From Anaerococcus sp. AGMB09787 (GTDB lineage: Bacteria; Bacillota; Clostridia; Tissierellales; Peptoniphilaceae): 64,000 bases of DNA. A program made the position numbers and the translations under genes. Where the stretch lies: contig NZ_JAKZEY010000012.1 of the NCBI RefSeq assembly GCF_022808955.1, positions 62,001-126,000 on the forward strand, in the 5' to 3' direction. The notes under the pieces are model-generated. The model was given only the letters and a program-made list of their open reading frames with translations. It was not told where the DNA came from and did not search any database. This document shows, one piece after another, positions 25,052 through 33,470 of this stretch (the stretch's first letter is position 1; each line of letters starts with the position of its first letter).

Positions 25052-27394
25052 ATGGTAATTAAAACTTCTGTGAGGAATTTAATAGAATATGTTATGAGGT
25101 CTGGTGACATAGATACTAGCTTTAGAGATAATCAAAGAATGCTAAAGGGAATCAGGGCTCATCAAAAAATCCAAGCCTCCTATGGGAAAAATTATATCAA
25201 GGAATACTCCCTAAAAAATTCGAAAAGTTTTGGTGGAGTGGACTTTGAGGTAGAGGGAAGAGCCGATGGCATCATTAAGGAAGGCAAGGCCTATACCGTC
25301 GATGAGATAAAGTCAACTACAAGACCCCTGGAAGATATTGATGGGGAAAATAAGCTCCACTGGGCCCAAGCCAAGTGCTATGCCTATTTCTTTTCTTCTG
25401 ATAAAAAATTAGAAAATATTTCAATCACCCTAACCTATGTATCCACAGAAGATTATAGTACGAAAATTTTTAAAGAAGACTTTTGCTTTACTGACCTTGA
25501 AGAATTTTACCTGGGCCTACTTAGTGAATACTTGAACTTTTCAAAAATTCTCTCTAGCAATCTTGATAAAAGAAATAAGGCTTGTAAGGGACTAGACTTT
25601 CCCTATGATACCTATAGGAAGGGGCAGAGGAAGATGGCTCTTGCTATCTATAGGTCTATCTTAGATGAAAAGAAGGTCTTTATTGATGCTCCAACTGGGA
25701 TTGGAAAGACCGTATCATCTACCTATCCTGCTATAAAGTCACTTGGAGAAGACTTATCAGATAAAATATTTTATCTAACATCTAAGACAACTACCGGAAA
25801 TGAAGCCCTCAAGGCTCTAAGCCTTATGGTTGATAAAGGTCTATATATAAAGGCCCTCCAAATTGTGTCAAAAGATAGGATATGTCTTAATGATGAGGTA
25901 AAATGTAATCCTAATGATTGCCCCTTTGCCAAGGGACACTTCGATAGGGTAAATGATGCCTTAAAGGACATCTTAGCCAAAGAAGTAATTATGGATTTTG
26001 ACACCATAAGGTCTTATTCAGAGAAATATAGGGTCTGTCCCTTTGAATTTGAGCTAGATATAGCCACCTATTCTGATTTTATAATTTGTGATTATAACTA
26101 TGTCTTTGATCCGAGTGTTTATTTGAAGAGGTTTTTTGATGAGATAGTAGGAAACTATGTCTTTCTAATAGATGAAGCCCACAACCTCTTGGATAGGTCT
26201 AGGGATATGTATTCTTTTTCCTTTACTGATGGGAGCTTTGTCAATATCAAGGAATACTTTGATGAAAAGAAGGATAGGCTAATTAGAAGAAATATTAATA
26301 AGGTCATAGACTTTTTTGACCAAACATACATAAAATATGGGTCAAAGGATAGATATTGTACAGAAAATCACATAGACGAAATAGATGAGAAGCTCCTTGG
26401 CCTCCAGAAGTCTATGGAGAAGTTCTTGGTTGAAGAAAAAGACCATGATAAGTATGAGGAGATTTTAAACCTATACTTTGATATAAACAAGTATCTCAGG
26501 ATATCAGATAGTTTTATGGAAGGATTTTATAATGTAATTAGCTACGATAGGGGCAGTCAGGTCAAGACCTTTGAAATAAAGTGTGTCGATCCATCTAAGA
26601 TTTTGAAGGAAAAGTACAAGTATAGTAGAAGTACAGTATTTTTCTCAGCAACACTCGCTCCTATGAAATTTTTTATGGATATGCTAGGGGCAGAGGATAG
26701 CCTAAAACTAAGACTTGATTCCCCCTTTGATAGGGAAAACTTACTAATCTTACAGAAGTCAATCAGCACTAGGTATAGAGACAGGCAGGCAAATATAGGA
26801 GAAATTTGCGATACTATCAACAAATTTGTAACTTCAAAGCCTGGCAATTATTTTATATTTTTCCCTTCCTTTGCATACCTAAATGAAGTAGCTGAGATAT
26901 ACAAAGATTATTATGATGATAAAATTCTAATCCAAGATTCTTCTATGAGTCAAAGAGATAGGTACAAGTTCTTAAGGAAATTTTCCATGACTTCTTCAAA
27001 AGTCGGCTTCCTAGTCCTAGGGGGTATATTTTCTGAAGGAGTTGACCTAATTGGAGATAGGCTAATAGGGTCTATGATAATCTCTGTAGGTATGCCAGGA
27101 GTAAGCTTTGATAGAGACTTGATAATGAAGCACTTTGGCTCTAGAGGCCTTTCTGGCTTTGACTATTCCTACACCTATCCAGGATTAAACAAAGTTTTCC
27201 AAGCAGCTGGGAGGGTTATAAGAAGTGAAGAAGATAGGGGTATAGTTTATTTAGTTGATGATAGGTATAGGTGGGATAAGTATAGACACTTGTATCCTAG
27301 CTATTGGAAAAATATAAAATATTTAGACAAAAAAGACGAAGATCTATTCTACATAAATAAGTTTTGGAGTAATAATGAGAAAAAAAGAGATTAA
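25052..27394 (+). CDS. XPD/DinG-type Fe-S helicase with N-terminal RecB/Cas4-like nuclease domain
   Basis: The N-terminal roughly 150 residues look like a PD-(D/E)XK nuclease: GRADG (D72), DEIK (E85, K87) and the QxxxY-type motif AQAKCYAYF. The superfamily 2 helicase follows with Walker A DAPTGIGKT (about 214-221), a four-Cys Fe-S segment (Cys in RICLND, EVKC, NDCPF, RVCPF), DEAH and C-terminal helicase motifs. XPD/DinG relatives unwind DNA 5' to 3'. The start is ATG 25052 with AGGTGA upstream. It overlaps the next gene by 20 nt. It is probably a DNA repair enzyme; the fused nuclease activity is inferred. Confidence 0.85.
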   Translation: MVIKTSVRNLIEYVMRSGDIDTSFRDNQRMLKGIRAHQKIQASYGKNYIKEYSLKNSKSFGGVDFEVEGRADGIIKEGKAYTVDEIKSTTRPLEDIDGENKLHWAQAKCYAYFFSSDKKLENISITLTYVSTEDYSTKIFKEDFCFTDLEEFYLGLLSEYLNFSKILSSNLDKRNKACKGLDFPYDTYRKGQRKMALAIYRSILDEKKVFIDAPTGIGKTVSSTYPAIKSLGEDLSDKIFYLTSKTTTGNEALKALSLMVDKGLYIKALQIVSKDRICLNDEVKCNPNDCPFAKGHFDRVNDALKDILAKEVIMDFDTIRSYSEKYRVCPFEFELDIATYSDFIICDYNYVFDPSVYLKRFFDEIVGNYVFLIDEAHNLLDRSRDMYSFSFTDGSFVNIKEYFDEKKDRLIRRNINKVIDFFDQTYIKYGSKDRYCTENHIDEIDEKLLGLQKSMEKFLVEEKDHDKYEEILNLYFDINKYLRISDSFMEGFYNVISYDRGSQVKTFEIKCVDPSKILKEKYKYSRSTVFFSATLAPMKFFMDMLGAEDSLKLRLDSPFDRENLLILQKSISTRYRDRQANIGEICDTINKFVTSKPGNYFIFFPSFAYLNEVAEIYKDYYDDKILIQDSSMSQRDRYKFLRKFSMTSSKVGFLVLGGIFSEGVDLIGDRLIGSMIISVGMPGVSFDRDLIMKHFGSRGLSGFDYSYTYPGLNKVFQAAGRVIRSEEDRGIVYLVDDRYRWDKYRHLYPSYWKNIKYLDKKDEDLFYINKFWSNNEKKRD

Positions 27395-28751
27395 AGAAAT
27401 AAAAATAGAAAATATGAAATACCCGAATATTTCCCAGGGCTATGACGAAAATGGTAGGCTTTATGAGTTTAAGGGAGGAGTATTAGGGCAAAGAGTTAGA
27501 GTAAAAGCTCAAAAGAAAAATAAAATAAGGGTCAAGGCCAAGTACCTAGAATTGCTTGAGCATTCCTACCTAGAAAATAATACTAGCCACTGCCCCAATA
27601 CCGATATATGTGGAGGATGTGCCTACCAAAAACTAGCCTATGAGACAGAGCTAATGGTCAAATCTATGATGGTAAAGGACCTAATAAGGGAAAATGACAT
27701 AGATATTGAAGGGGATATAAGAATCAACCAAGCCCCTAAAAATAGTGGCTACAGGAACAAGATGGAATACACCTTTGGAGATAGGGTTAAGGGAGGAGAG
27801 CTAATCCTAGGTCTTCATAGGCAAAATAGGTTCTATGAAATAGTAAATCCTATTGATTGTAACATAATAGATGAAGACTTTAATACAATTAGGTCTGAAG
27901 TACAAAAATACTTTAGAGAGAGAAAGACTTCATTTTATCACAAAAACACCCACGAGGGTCTCCTAAGGCACTTAATAATAAGAAAGGCCCACTATACTGG
28001 TGAAATCATGGTAGTCCTAGTAACAAATAGTGATGAAAGCTTTGATGAGATAAGGAAAAAACTCTTTGTAAACTTCCTCTTGGATATAAAAACAAAGGGT
28101 CAAATTGTATCAGTCTTCCATGTTATAAATGATTCAGTAGCTGATGCTGTGGTAGTTGAAGATATCAAGCTCTTATATGGCAAAGAATATATAACAGAGC
28201 TTATGCTAGACCTCAAATTTAATATATCACCCTTCTCCTTTTTCCAACCAAATGTCTACACAGCCCAAAAACTCTATCAAAAGGCCTTTGACCTTGCTGG
28301 AGTAGATGAATCAATGGATGTCCTTGACCTATATTCAGGAACAGGAACCATAACCCAAGTTATGGCAAGTAAGGCCAAATCAGCGACTGGCATAGAAATA
28401 GTAAATGAAGCAGTAGACAAGGCGTGGGAAAATGCAAAATTAAATGGGATTGACAACATCAACTTCTTGTGTGGGGATGTCCTAGAAGAGATAGAAAAAG
28501 TAGGAGATCAATTCGACCTAGTAGTCCTTGATCCACCAAGGGCAGGTATAAACCCAAAGGCCCTAGAAAAAATCCTAAAAATCCAAGCAAACAAATTTGT
28601 CTACATCTCCTGCAACCCAAAAACCCAAATGGAAAACCTAAAAGACTTCATAAAAGCAGGCTTTGAAATAAAAGACTTCGAAATCTTCGACCAATTCCCA
28701 AGATCAAGACACGTGGAGACTATAGCTCTATTAACTAGAGATGAGAAATAA
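27375..28751 (+). CDS. rlmCD: 23S rRNA (uracil-C5)-methyltransferase, RumA/RlmCD type
   Basis: This SAM-dependent m5U methyltransferase acts on 23S rRNA. An N-terminal TRAM-like domain precedes a 4Fe-4S motif (CPNTDICGGCAYQ). The SAM-binding region has DLYSGTGTI, and the catalytic Cys lies in VYISCNPKTQ. At 458 residues it is complete. Whether it modifies U747, U1939 or both cannot be told. The start lies inside the helicase gene (20-nt overlap), suggesting coupling. Confidence 0.9.
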   Translation: MRKKEIKEIKIENMKYPNISQGYDENGRLYEFKGGVLGQRVRVKAQKKNKIRVKAKYLELLEHSYLENNTSHCPNTDICGGCAYQKLAYETELMVKSMMVKDLIRENDIDIEGDIRINQAPKNSGYRNKMEYTFGDRVKGGELILGLHRQNRFYEIVNPIDCNIIDEDFNTIRSEVQKYFRERKTSFYHKNTHEGLLRHLIIRKAHYTGEIMVVLVTNSDESFDEIRKKLFVNFLLDIKTKGQIVSVFHVINDSVADAVVVEDIKLLYGKEYITELMLDLKFNISPFSFFQPNVYTAQKLYQKAFDLAGVDESMDVLDLYSGTGTITQVMASKAKSATGIEIVNEAVDKAWENAKLNGIDNINFLCGDVLEEIEKVGDQFDLVVLDPPRAGINPKALEKILKIQANKFVYISCNPKTQMENLKDFIKAGFEIKDFEIFDQFPRSRHVETIALLTRDEK

Positions 28752-28812
28752 ATTCTTTGTGAAGTATTGATCTTAAAATAAAGATAAAAAATAGAGAGGA
28801 GGATTAGTAGGA

Positions 28813-29121
28813 ATGGATATAGATAGACTAAACAATTTATCAAAAATTTATAGGGACCAGCTCGACCTTATATCTAGGCTTGATAAGGTCTTGGATGAAT
28901 TTATTGACAAAAAAGATGACTATAGGAGGCTTATTAAGTATTACTATAGTGAAGACTTTATAAAGGAGATGGATGAGTCTAATAGGGAAGACCTTGATCC
29001 TTCTGTTGACCAAACCATCCTTAGTGAAGACGCCATTTATGATTTGATGACAGAGCATTATGATTTAACTTTGAAGTTGTTAAATACAGCAAATGATATA
29101 TTTCAAGATAGAGAAATATAA
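28813..29121 (+). CDS. DUF4298 domain protein
   Basis: This is a small, acidic, all-helical protein of 102 residues. The pattern of an N-terminal helix, YYSEDF, a DLDPSVDQTILSEDAIYDLM region and a final helix fits the DUF4298 family of unknown function. The Shine-Dalgarno GAGGAGG is about 11 nt before the ATG. It converges with the broken ABC gene 9 bp away, without an obvious terminator. Confidence 0.75.
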   Translation: MDIDRLNNLSKIYRDQLDLISRLDKVLDEFIDKKDDYRRLIKYYYSEDFIKEMDESNREDLDPSVDQTILSEDAIYDLMTEHYDLTLKLLNTANDIFQDREI

Positions 29122-29130
29122 TAAATTATT

Positions 29131-29777
29131 TTATTTATCAGAATATAGAATTTTGCCCTTATCAAGTTTTATGGTTTTAAATTTTAGCGAATCTTTTAAT
29201 TCTTCCATATGGCTAACTAGGATAAAGTTTTTAATAGAAGAATTTTTGATATAAGTTAATATCTTATTAGTTAATTCTTTGTCCAAGGAGTTAAAGGATT
29301 CATCTGCAAATAATATCTCACAAGGGCTACTTAAAGCTCTAGCAATGGCAGCTCTTTGCCTTTGCCCACCCGATAGTTTGTATACTTCTATATCCAAGTA
29401 GTCTTCTAATTCTAATACCTTGCTTATTTCTAATATTTTATCCACGTCATCAGATAAAAATTTTAGATTATTCAATAGACTTTCTTCTTCTAGGAGGACA
29501 TATTCTTGAAAGACAAAGGCAAATTTATTTTTCTTAATCTCTCTTAAGTCCTTTTTAGAATAACTTTTGATGTCTTTGCCATTTATAAGATAAGATCCAT
29601 CAAAATCAGGATCTATTAGGCCAAGGATCTTGAGGAGGGTGGACTTGCCTGCTCCTGAAGGTCCTGTTATAAATAAGTTGGTATTATCTTCTATAGTTAG
29701 ATTTATATCATCTAAGATTTGAAGCTTCTTATTTTTCACCTTAACAAACTTATTAATGTTTTTAATTCAATTTTCAT
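29131..29777 (-). pseudogene. Frameshifted ABC exporter ATPase
   Basis: The ATPase core is intact, with Walker A GPSGAGKST, signature LSGGQRQR and Walker B FADES. The natural ATG at 29777 (MKIE..., with a G-rich ribosome site) runs into a stop after 13 codons. Shifting frame near codon 4 restores a normal N-terminus (IKNINKFVKVKNKKLQIL). The longest start in the working frame is a GTG at 29739, which has no spaced Shine-Dalgarno. A one-base indel has probably inactivated the gene; the partner permease next to it is also decayed. It belongs to the bacteriocin/lipoprotein-export ATPase group. Confidence 0.7.
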
Positions 29778-29780
29778 TTC

Positions 29781-30019
29781 CTACCCCCTTATTAATTCAT
29801 CCATATTTTCTATTGATAACTTATTCTGATATAGCTTACAATTATAATACTTATTACAAGTTGAATAATTAGGCTCAATAAGAAATACCTTATATCTATG
29901 CCGGAGTAAAGGAGGTGGAAGAATATTAAGTTAAAAACAATACTAATAATATTCATAAAGATAAACATACTAGTAGCTGGTGAATTAGAACTAAAATTAC
30001 AAATTTTATAAGTTAGAGT
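29781..30019 (-). pseudogene. Remnant of an ABC permease C-terminus
   Basis: One minus frame is open from 30019 to a TAG near 29800 and encodes two hydrophobic helices (MFIFMNIISIVFNLIFF and LLSLIIQLVISIIIVSYI). A neighbouring frame continues with the tail KLSIENMDELIRG and a stop at 29783-29781, just before the ATPase start. This looks like the last part of a BacABC/FtsX-type permease with a frameshift. The rest of the permease is gone. The remainder of the gap up to 30166 shows only a possible IS scar and a terminator. Confidence 0.6.
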
Positions 30020-30042
30020 TTACACAAAAAATTTGACAGTGC
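30016..30042. repeat. Possible IS256-family terminal scar
   Basis: The stretch TTTACACAAAAAATTTGACA resembles the ends of IS256-family elements and sits at the truncation point of the permease remnant. No transposase or matching second end is seen. Confidence 0.25.
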
Positions 30043-30099
30043 CTTAAGTTCGTTAGATAAATAAATTTTATATAGTATCAAATTTAATCAATCTATAAT

Positions 30100-30159
30100 A
30101 AAAATAACCCCTAGCAAGTACTATAGACATAGAATAGTTTGTTATACTAGCTAAGGGTT
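30100..30159 (-). terminator. Terminator after ECF S-component gene
   Basis: A 10-bp stem (30150-30159 with 30106-30115, one G-U pair) with a long, partly paired loop is followed by T-rich sequence on the minus strand. Confidence 0.6.
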
Positions 30160-30166
30160 TTGATAT

Positions 30167-30904
30167 TTATTTTCTTCTTTTAAGTACTGAGTAGCCTACT
30201 GAAGATGCTATAATAATAGCGACAATAGCTTCTGGTATACCATTAGTTATAAGGGAAGAGAATATTACCTTTGCAGCAGTTTCGTTTGCTACTCCCAAGG
30301 CTGTTACATATCTTTGTGCATATAGAAGGTATATAAGGCCAAGGACTAGGATGGAGTTGGTAAAGGTACCACAGAAGGCTGCAACTGCTAGGGCAAAGTC
30401 CTTCCTCTTGTAGTTAACTGATAGGTATAGCATTACTAGGGCTATGGCAAAGAAGATGATTGAGAAAATCTTGTTAGATAGGGAAGCTCCACCACTAAAT
30501 GATTTATAAATCATATAAGCCATAAAGGCAGAAACTAAGGCCCAAAAGATGTTCATAAATAATTTTAACTTATCGTTATTCTTATCCTTCAAGAATTTAT
30601 AAACATAGCCTGTAATTACACCTATAAGAATCCTGGGAACAACTGAAACCATAGGATTTAAAAATACGAAGGATACAGGTGTAGGTCTAGTAACTGCATT
30701 AAATACAGAAAATAATCCAAAGATAAGTCCTACAAGTCCACCTACTACTGGACCTTCGAGTACTGCTCCTATAATTACAGGGATGTGCATGGTTGTTATG
30801 CTTAATATACCCAAGGGAATAAATCCTAGGGGAGTAAGGCCCATAACAACAATTATAGCACCCAAGATAGCTATTAGAGTTAGCTTACGAGTTTTTAAAT
30901 TCAT
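30167..30904 (-). CDS. ECF transporter substrate-binding (S) component, possibly for pantothenate
   Basis: The 245-residue integral membrane protein has about six helices and the ECF S-component pattern. Its N-terminus is KTRKLTLIAILGAI, then TTMHIPVIIGAVLEGP and NPMVSVVPRILIGVITG. It would dock on a shared EcfAAT energising module encoded elsewhere. The sequence recalls PanT-like proteins, but the vitamin cannot be fixed from sequence and no riboswitch is seen upstream. The start ATG has GGAGGT. Confidence 0.72.
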   Translation of the reverse strand: MNLKTRKLTLIAILGAIIVVMGLTPLGFIPLGILSITTMHIPVIIGAVLEGPVVGGLVGLIFGLFSVFNAVTRPTPVSFVFLNPMVSVVPRILIGVITGYVYKFLKDKNNDKLKLFMNIFWALVSAFMAYMIYKSFSGGASLSNKIFSIIFFAIALVMLYLSVNYKRKDFALAVAAFCGTFTNSILVLGLIYLLYAQRYVTALGVANETAAKVIFSSLITNGIPEAIVAIIIASSVGYSVLKRRK

Positions 30905-30936
30905 GATAACCTCCGAATTTATTTTTATTTACGAGC

Positions 30937-30964
30937 ATTATACTGTGTCTAGTAAAAAAGTAAA
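30937..30964 (-). promoter_or_regulatory. Promoter of ECF S-component gene
   Basis: On the minus strand TTTACT (30964-30959) and TATAAT (30942-30937) are separated by 16 bp. Confidence 0.6.
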
Positions 30965-31084
30965 GTTAAAAAATTAACTTTCTGATATTATTTTAACAAT
31001 TTTTATAAAATTATATTTACTTATGGGAGAGAGGGTAAATTTTTGTAATATTTTAAAATCAAAGAATAGCAAACCTATATTAAA

Positions 31085-31258
31085 GGGGCTGTTGTAGAAT
31101 GAATAAATCGTCCCAAAATCCTTATAAGAACCTCCACGATAATTTGACCTATATTAGGCAGCAGGCTAGCTCCATGAGCTGTCAGGCTATATAACAAATT
31201 GTCTAAGAGAACCTTCTAACGATGGGACGACGATTATTCATAGTTTTGCAACAGCACC
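31085..31258. mobile_element. MITE-like element with imperfect terminal inverted repeats
   Basis: The left end GGGGCTGTTGTAGAATGAAT and the inverted right end GGTGCTGTTGCAAAACTATG pair over about 30 bp with small gaps, continuing into ATCGTC and CCCA on both sides. The GGxGCTGTTGCA start resembles IS1182- and IS6-type ends. The 174-bp element is too short for a transposase, and no clear target duplication is visible. It fills the gap between the ECF promoter and the tRNA-Lys terminator. I see nothing else in 30965-31084 or 31259-31330. Confidence 0.65.
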
Positions 31259-31330
31259 ATAATAAATCCTATTAATATCCTTAGTGGGTAATCGTAAAGG
31301 GGTCTAGTGGGTAACTGATTGTAATTTAAG

Positions 31331-31366
31331 GCAAATAAAAAACCTATAAAGATTAATTTATAGGTT
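31331..31366 (-). terminator. Terminator after tRNA-Lys
   Basis: A perfect 10-bp stem (31357-31366 with 31341-31350) with a 6-nt loop is followed by TTTTTTATTTG on the minus strand. Confidence 0.85.
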
Positions 31367-31388
31367 TTCATGAAATATTATTTTAAAG

Positions 31389-31464
31389 TGGTGCACCATC
31401 AGAGACTCGAACTCTGGACACCCTGATTAAGAGTCAGGTGCTCTACCAACTGAGCTAATGGTGC
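31389..31464 (-). tRNA. tRNA-Lys (anticodon CTT)
   Basis: The 76-nt cloverleaf has a 7-bp acceptor (GCACCAT/ATGGTGC), D-arm AGCTCAGTTGGTAGAGC, anticodon arm CCTGA-CTCTTAA-TCAGG and T-arm with TTCGAGT. The 3' CCA is encoded. The loop gives anticodon CTT, reading AAG. It stands alone with its own terminator. Confidence 0.96.
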
Positions 31465-31531
31465 GTGCTCTTGACTACCCTTATATAATACCATCTATCT
31501 TAGCTCATGTCAAATATTTTTTTGAAAGTTT

Positions 31532-32404
31532 TTAATAGATCGACCAAATGTGTAAAATCTGGTCTTCTAGCTCGTCATAGGACCACTTTCTAAGGGTGTT
31601 TTTGATACTATTTGGATCATTTATTATAAATTTCCCCTTATCATAAGAATCAATTACAAAAATATGTCCATACAAGGTAAAGTAGCCTGGGCCAACTGAT
31701 ACTATAAGAGGGCCATTGTCTAGGGCAGCTACCATGGCATCCTTATCCAAGGCTATATCCTCGCATGCCAAGTTGTGATTAGCAGCTTGGTCTGGGAAAA
31801 ATGACCAGCTTACACCTTCTTCCACCATATAAGGCTGTGCATCTACTGCAACTGTTTTTGGAGTGATAGAAGTATCATCCATTATCCTGCCTAGGACCAT
31901 GGCCATGGAGCTTGGGCCACAACCTGCATAGCCAATATTTGAAGAGCCAAGGTCATCATAAGCCCACCTGTTGTCCCGTTGGAGGTAGTATGGGGTAGAC
32001 CTATTGATTTCTTCACTTTCTCCTTCGCTATAGGCGAAGTCGGTTACTCCATTGTTGGTATTGTAGATAAATTCTACTGTATCGGGATCATTACCGGATA
32101 GGTAGGCGCTAATATCATCTATCTCGTAGAAGTTATCATAGACCCACTTGGCCTTTTCATCGCTACTAGCCAGACTTTCCAAATTTTTCCTGATCTCTTC
32201 CTTGTTATCTGACTTTAGTACAGGCTTTGAGCTTATTATATTGCCAAGCATTTCTTTAGTTTTGTTGAAGGTATTTTCACTAAGGCTTTTTATATCTTCT
32301 ATAATAGATGAAGTCTCGCTAGGATATCCATCTATATTTTCATCATCGCTACATGATGTAAGAAGGATAAGGCTTAGTAAAAATATATATTTTTTGTTTT
32401 TCAT
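31532..32404 (-). CDS. C39-like peptidase-fold lipoprotein
   Basis: A lipoprotein signal (MKNKKYIFLLSLILLTSC, lipid Cys18) precedes a low-complexity helical linker (about 20-130). A C-terminal papain-like C39_2 domain follows with YAGCGPSSMAMVL (candidate Cys nucleophile) and YGHIFVIDSYD (His). It is probably a surface Cys peptidase or amidase; the substrate is unknown. I chose ATG 32404 because it begins the signal peptide. The frame stays open to 32464, and an 18-nt direct repeat duplicates the start region 33 bp upstream. Confidence 0.75.
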   Translation of the reverse strand: MKNKKYIFLLSLILLTSCSDDENIDGYPSETSSIIEDIKSLSENTFNKTKEMLGNIISSKPVLKSDNKEEIRKNLESLASSDEKAKWVYDNFYEIDDISAYLSGNDPDTVEFIYNTNNGVTDFAYSEGESEEINRSTPYYLQRDNRWAYDDLGSSNIGYAGCGPSSMAMVLGRIMDDTSITPKTVAVDAQPYMVEEGVSWSFFPDQAANHNLACEDIALDKDAMVAALDNGPLIVSVGPGYFTLYGHIFVIDSYDKGKFIINDPNSIKNTLRKWSYDELEDQILHIWSIY

Positions 32405-32479
32405 AGGATAATCATACCTTAATTTTTTGTTTTTCATAGAGGTAAAGCTTTTAAAGCCAGGCATAATAGGGAAGATCTC

Positions 32480-32507
32480 TTGAAAAAGTTATTTTTTATA
32501 TTATAAT
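32480..32507 (+). promoter_or_regulatory. Promoter of queT
   Basis: TTGAAA (32480-32485) and TATAAT (32502-32507) are separated by 16 bp. The predicted start of transcription falls on the first bases of the riboswitch. Confidence 0.7.
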
Positions 32508-32513
32508 ATTTGA

Positions 32514-32555
32514 GTAATGTTTCTTGGCACCCATTACTTAAAAAAAATCAAGGAG
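32514..32555 (+). promoter_or_regulatory. preQ1-I riboswitch controlling queT
   Basis: P1 pairs GTAATG (32514-32519) with CATTAC (32532-32537). The loop is TTT-CTTG-GCACC. Its CTTG (32523-32526) can pair with CAAG (32549-32552) after an A-rich linker, forming the H-type pseudoknot of class-I preQ1 riboswitches. The 3' strand of the pseudoknot overlaps the Shine-Dalgarno AAGGAG (32550-32555), so ligand binding should block translation. The downstream gene is a queuosine-precursor transporter, which fits. Confidence 0.85.
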
Positions 32556-32561
32556 AATTTA

Positions 32562-33050
32562 ATGAAAGAATATTTAAACACAAATTTTATTGTCAAATCG
32601 GCTATAGTAGCAGCCTTGTATGCTGTTCTAACACTCATAGTTCCAGTGGCCTCTTTTGGTCCTATTCAATTTCGTTTTTCAGAAATTATGGTTTTATTAG
32701 TATTTTATAATAAGAGATTTATACCAGGACTTGTTCTAGGTTGCTTTATTGCGAATTTATTCTCACCTATGGTACTTTTTGATATTACCTTTGGTACCCT
32801 ATCATCATATATAGCCTTTACCTTAATGAAGAGAAGCAAGACTTTATTTATGGCTTCCTTGTGGCCTGTACTTATGGTTATAGTGCCAGCTCTAGGAACT
32901 TATTTTATTCTTGCTAATGATGCAGTTCTAATCTTTATGATTTTAGAATTTATGGCGAGCGAGTTCGTTATGGTAAGTATTATAGGAGTTATATTATTTA
33001 GTATACTTGAGAAGAACCAAGGATTTATGTCCTATATTAGAAATTTTTAA
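32562..33050 (+). CDS. queT: Queuosine precursor ECF transporter S component
   Basis: This 162-residue membrane protein of the QueT family takes up a queuosine precursor such as preQ1, working with the ECF energising module. About five hydrophobic segments are visible, with the family pattern FGPIQFRFSEIMVLL near the N-terminus. ATG 32562 follows AAGGAG inside the preQ1 riboswitch. The frame is open further upstream, but that part is the aptamer. Confidence 0.9.
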   Translation: MKEYLNTNFIVKSAIVAALYAVLTLIVPVASFGPIQFRFSEIMVLLVFYNKRFIPGLVLGCFIANLFSPMVLFDITFGTLSSYIAFTLMKRSKTLFMASLWPVLMVIVPALGTYFILANDAVLIFMILEFMASEFVMVSIIGVILFSILEKNQGFMSYIRNF

Positions 33051-33076
33051 TAAGAAATCAAGGATGCCAAAGTAAA

Positions 33077-33104
33077 GGGACGGGGAGATATCCTCGTCTT
33101 TTAT
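33077..33104 (+). terminator. Terminator after queT
   Basis: A 7-bp stem GACGGGG/CCTCGTC (33079-33085 with 33092-33098, one G-U pair) is followed by a T-run. Confidence 0.65.
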
Positions 33105-33149
33105 TATGCCTAATTTTAGCAAATCCTACATACATAATAAAAGTTTAAT

Positions 33150-33190
33150 AAAAAAAGATGCTGCAGACTAGTACATAACCTGCAACATCT
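33150..33190 (-). terminator. Terminator after csoR
   Basis: An 11-bp stem (33180-33190 with 33156-33166, one G-U pair) is followed by seven T residues on the minus strand. Confidence 0.85.
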
Positions 33191-33194
33191 AATT

Positions 33195-33470
33195 TTATAT
33201 TTTATTTAGTTTGTCTATGACCCTTTCTATTTCTTTGATTTTTTCTTTAACATCATCCGGGTCATTGTTATTTAATGACTGGTAAAGGCAGTGTTGTAGA
33301 TGGGCTTGGAGGACTTCCTTATTTATATTTTTAAGAATAGATATGGAAGCCATGACCTGGTTAGATACATCAATGCAGTACCTATCGTTATCTATCATTT
33401 TTATTAGCCCATCTATTTGACCCCTCACAGTTTTTAATTTTCTTAGGGTTTTATCTTTGTCTGCCTGCAT
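33195..33470 (-). CDS. csoR: CsoR-family copper-sensing repressor
   Basis: The 91-residue four-helix DNA-binding repressor has the Cu(I)-ligand set Cys (RYCIDV), His and Cys (LQHC). The N-terminal KLKTVRGQIDGLIKMI is the family signature. Its ATG shares one base with the copA stop (TAATG) and has no clear Shine-Dalgarno, so it is probably translated by coupling. A matching operator lies at the head of the operon. Confidence 0.9.
   Translation of the reverse strand: MQADKDKTLRKLKTVRGQIDGLIKMIDNDRYCIDVSNQVMASISILKNINKEVLQAHLQHCLYQSLNNNDPDDVKEKIKEIERVIDKLNKI

Noticed and set aside
30783-30977. Plus-strand ORF opposite the ECF gene start
   Set aside because: It is antisense to the conserved S-component N-terminus and its promoter.
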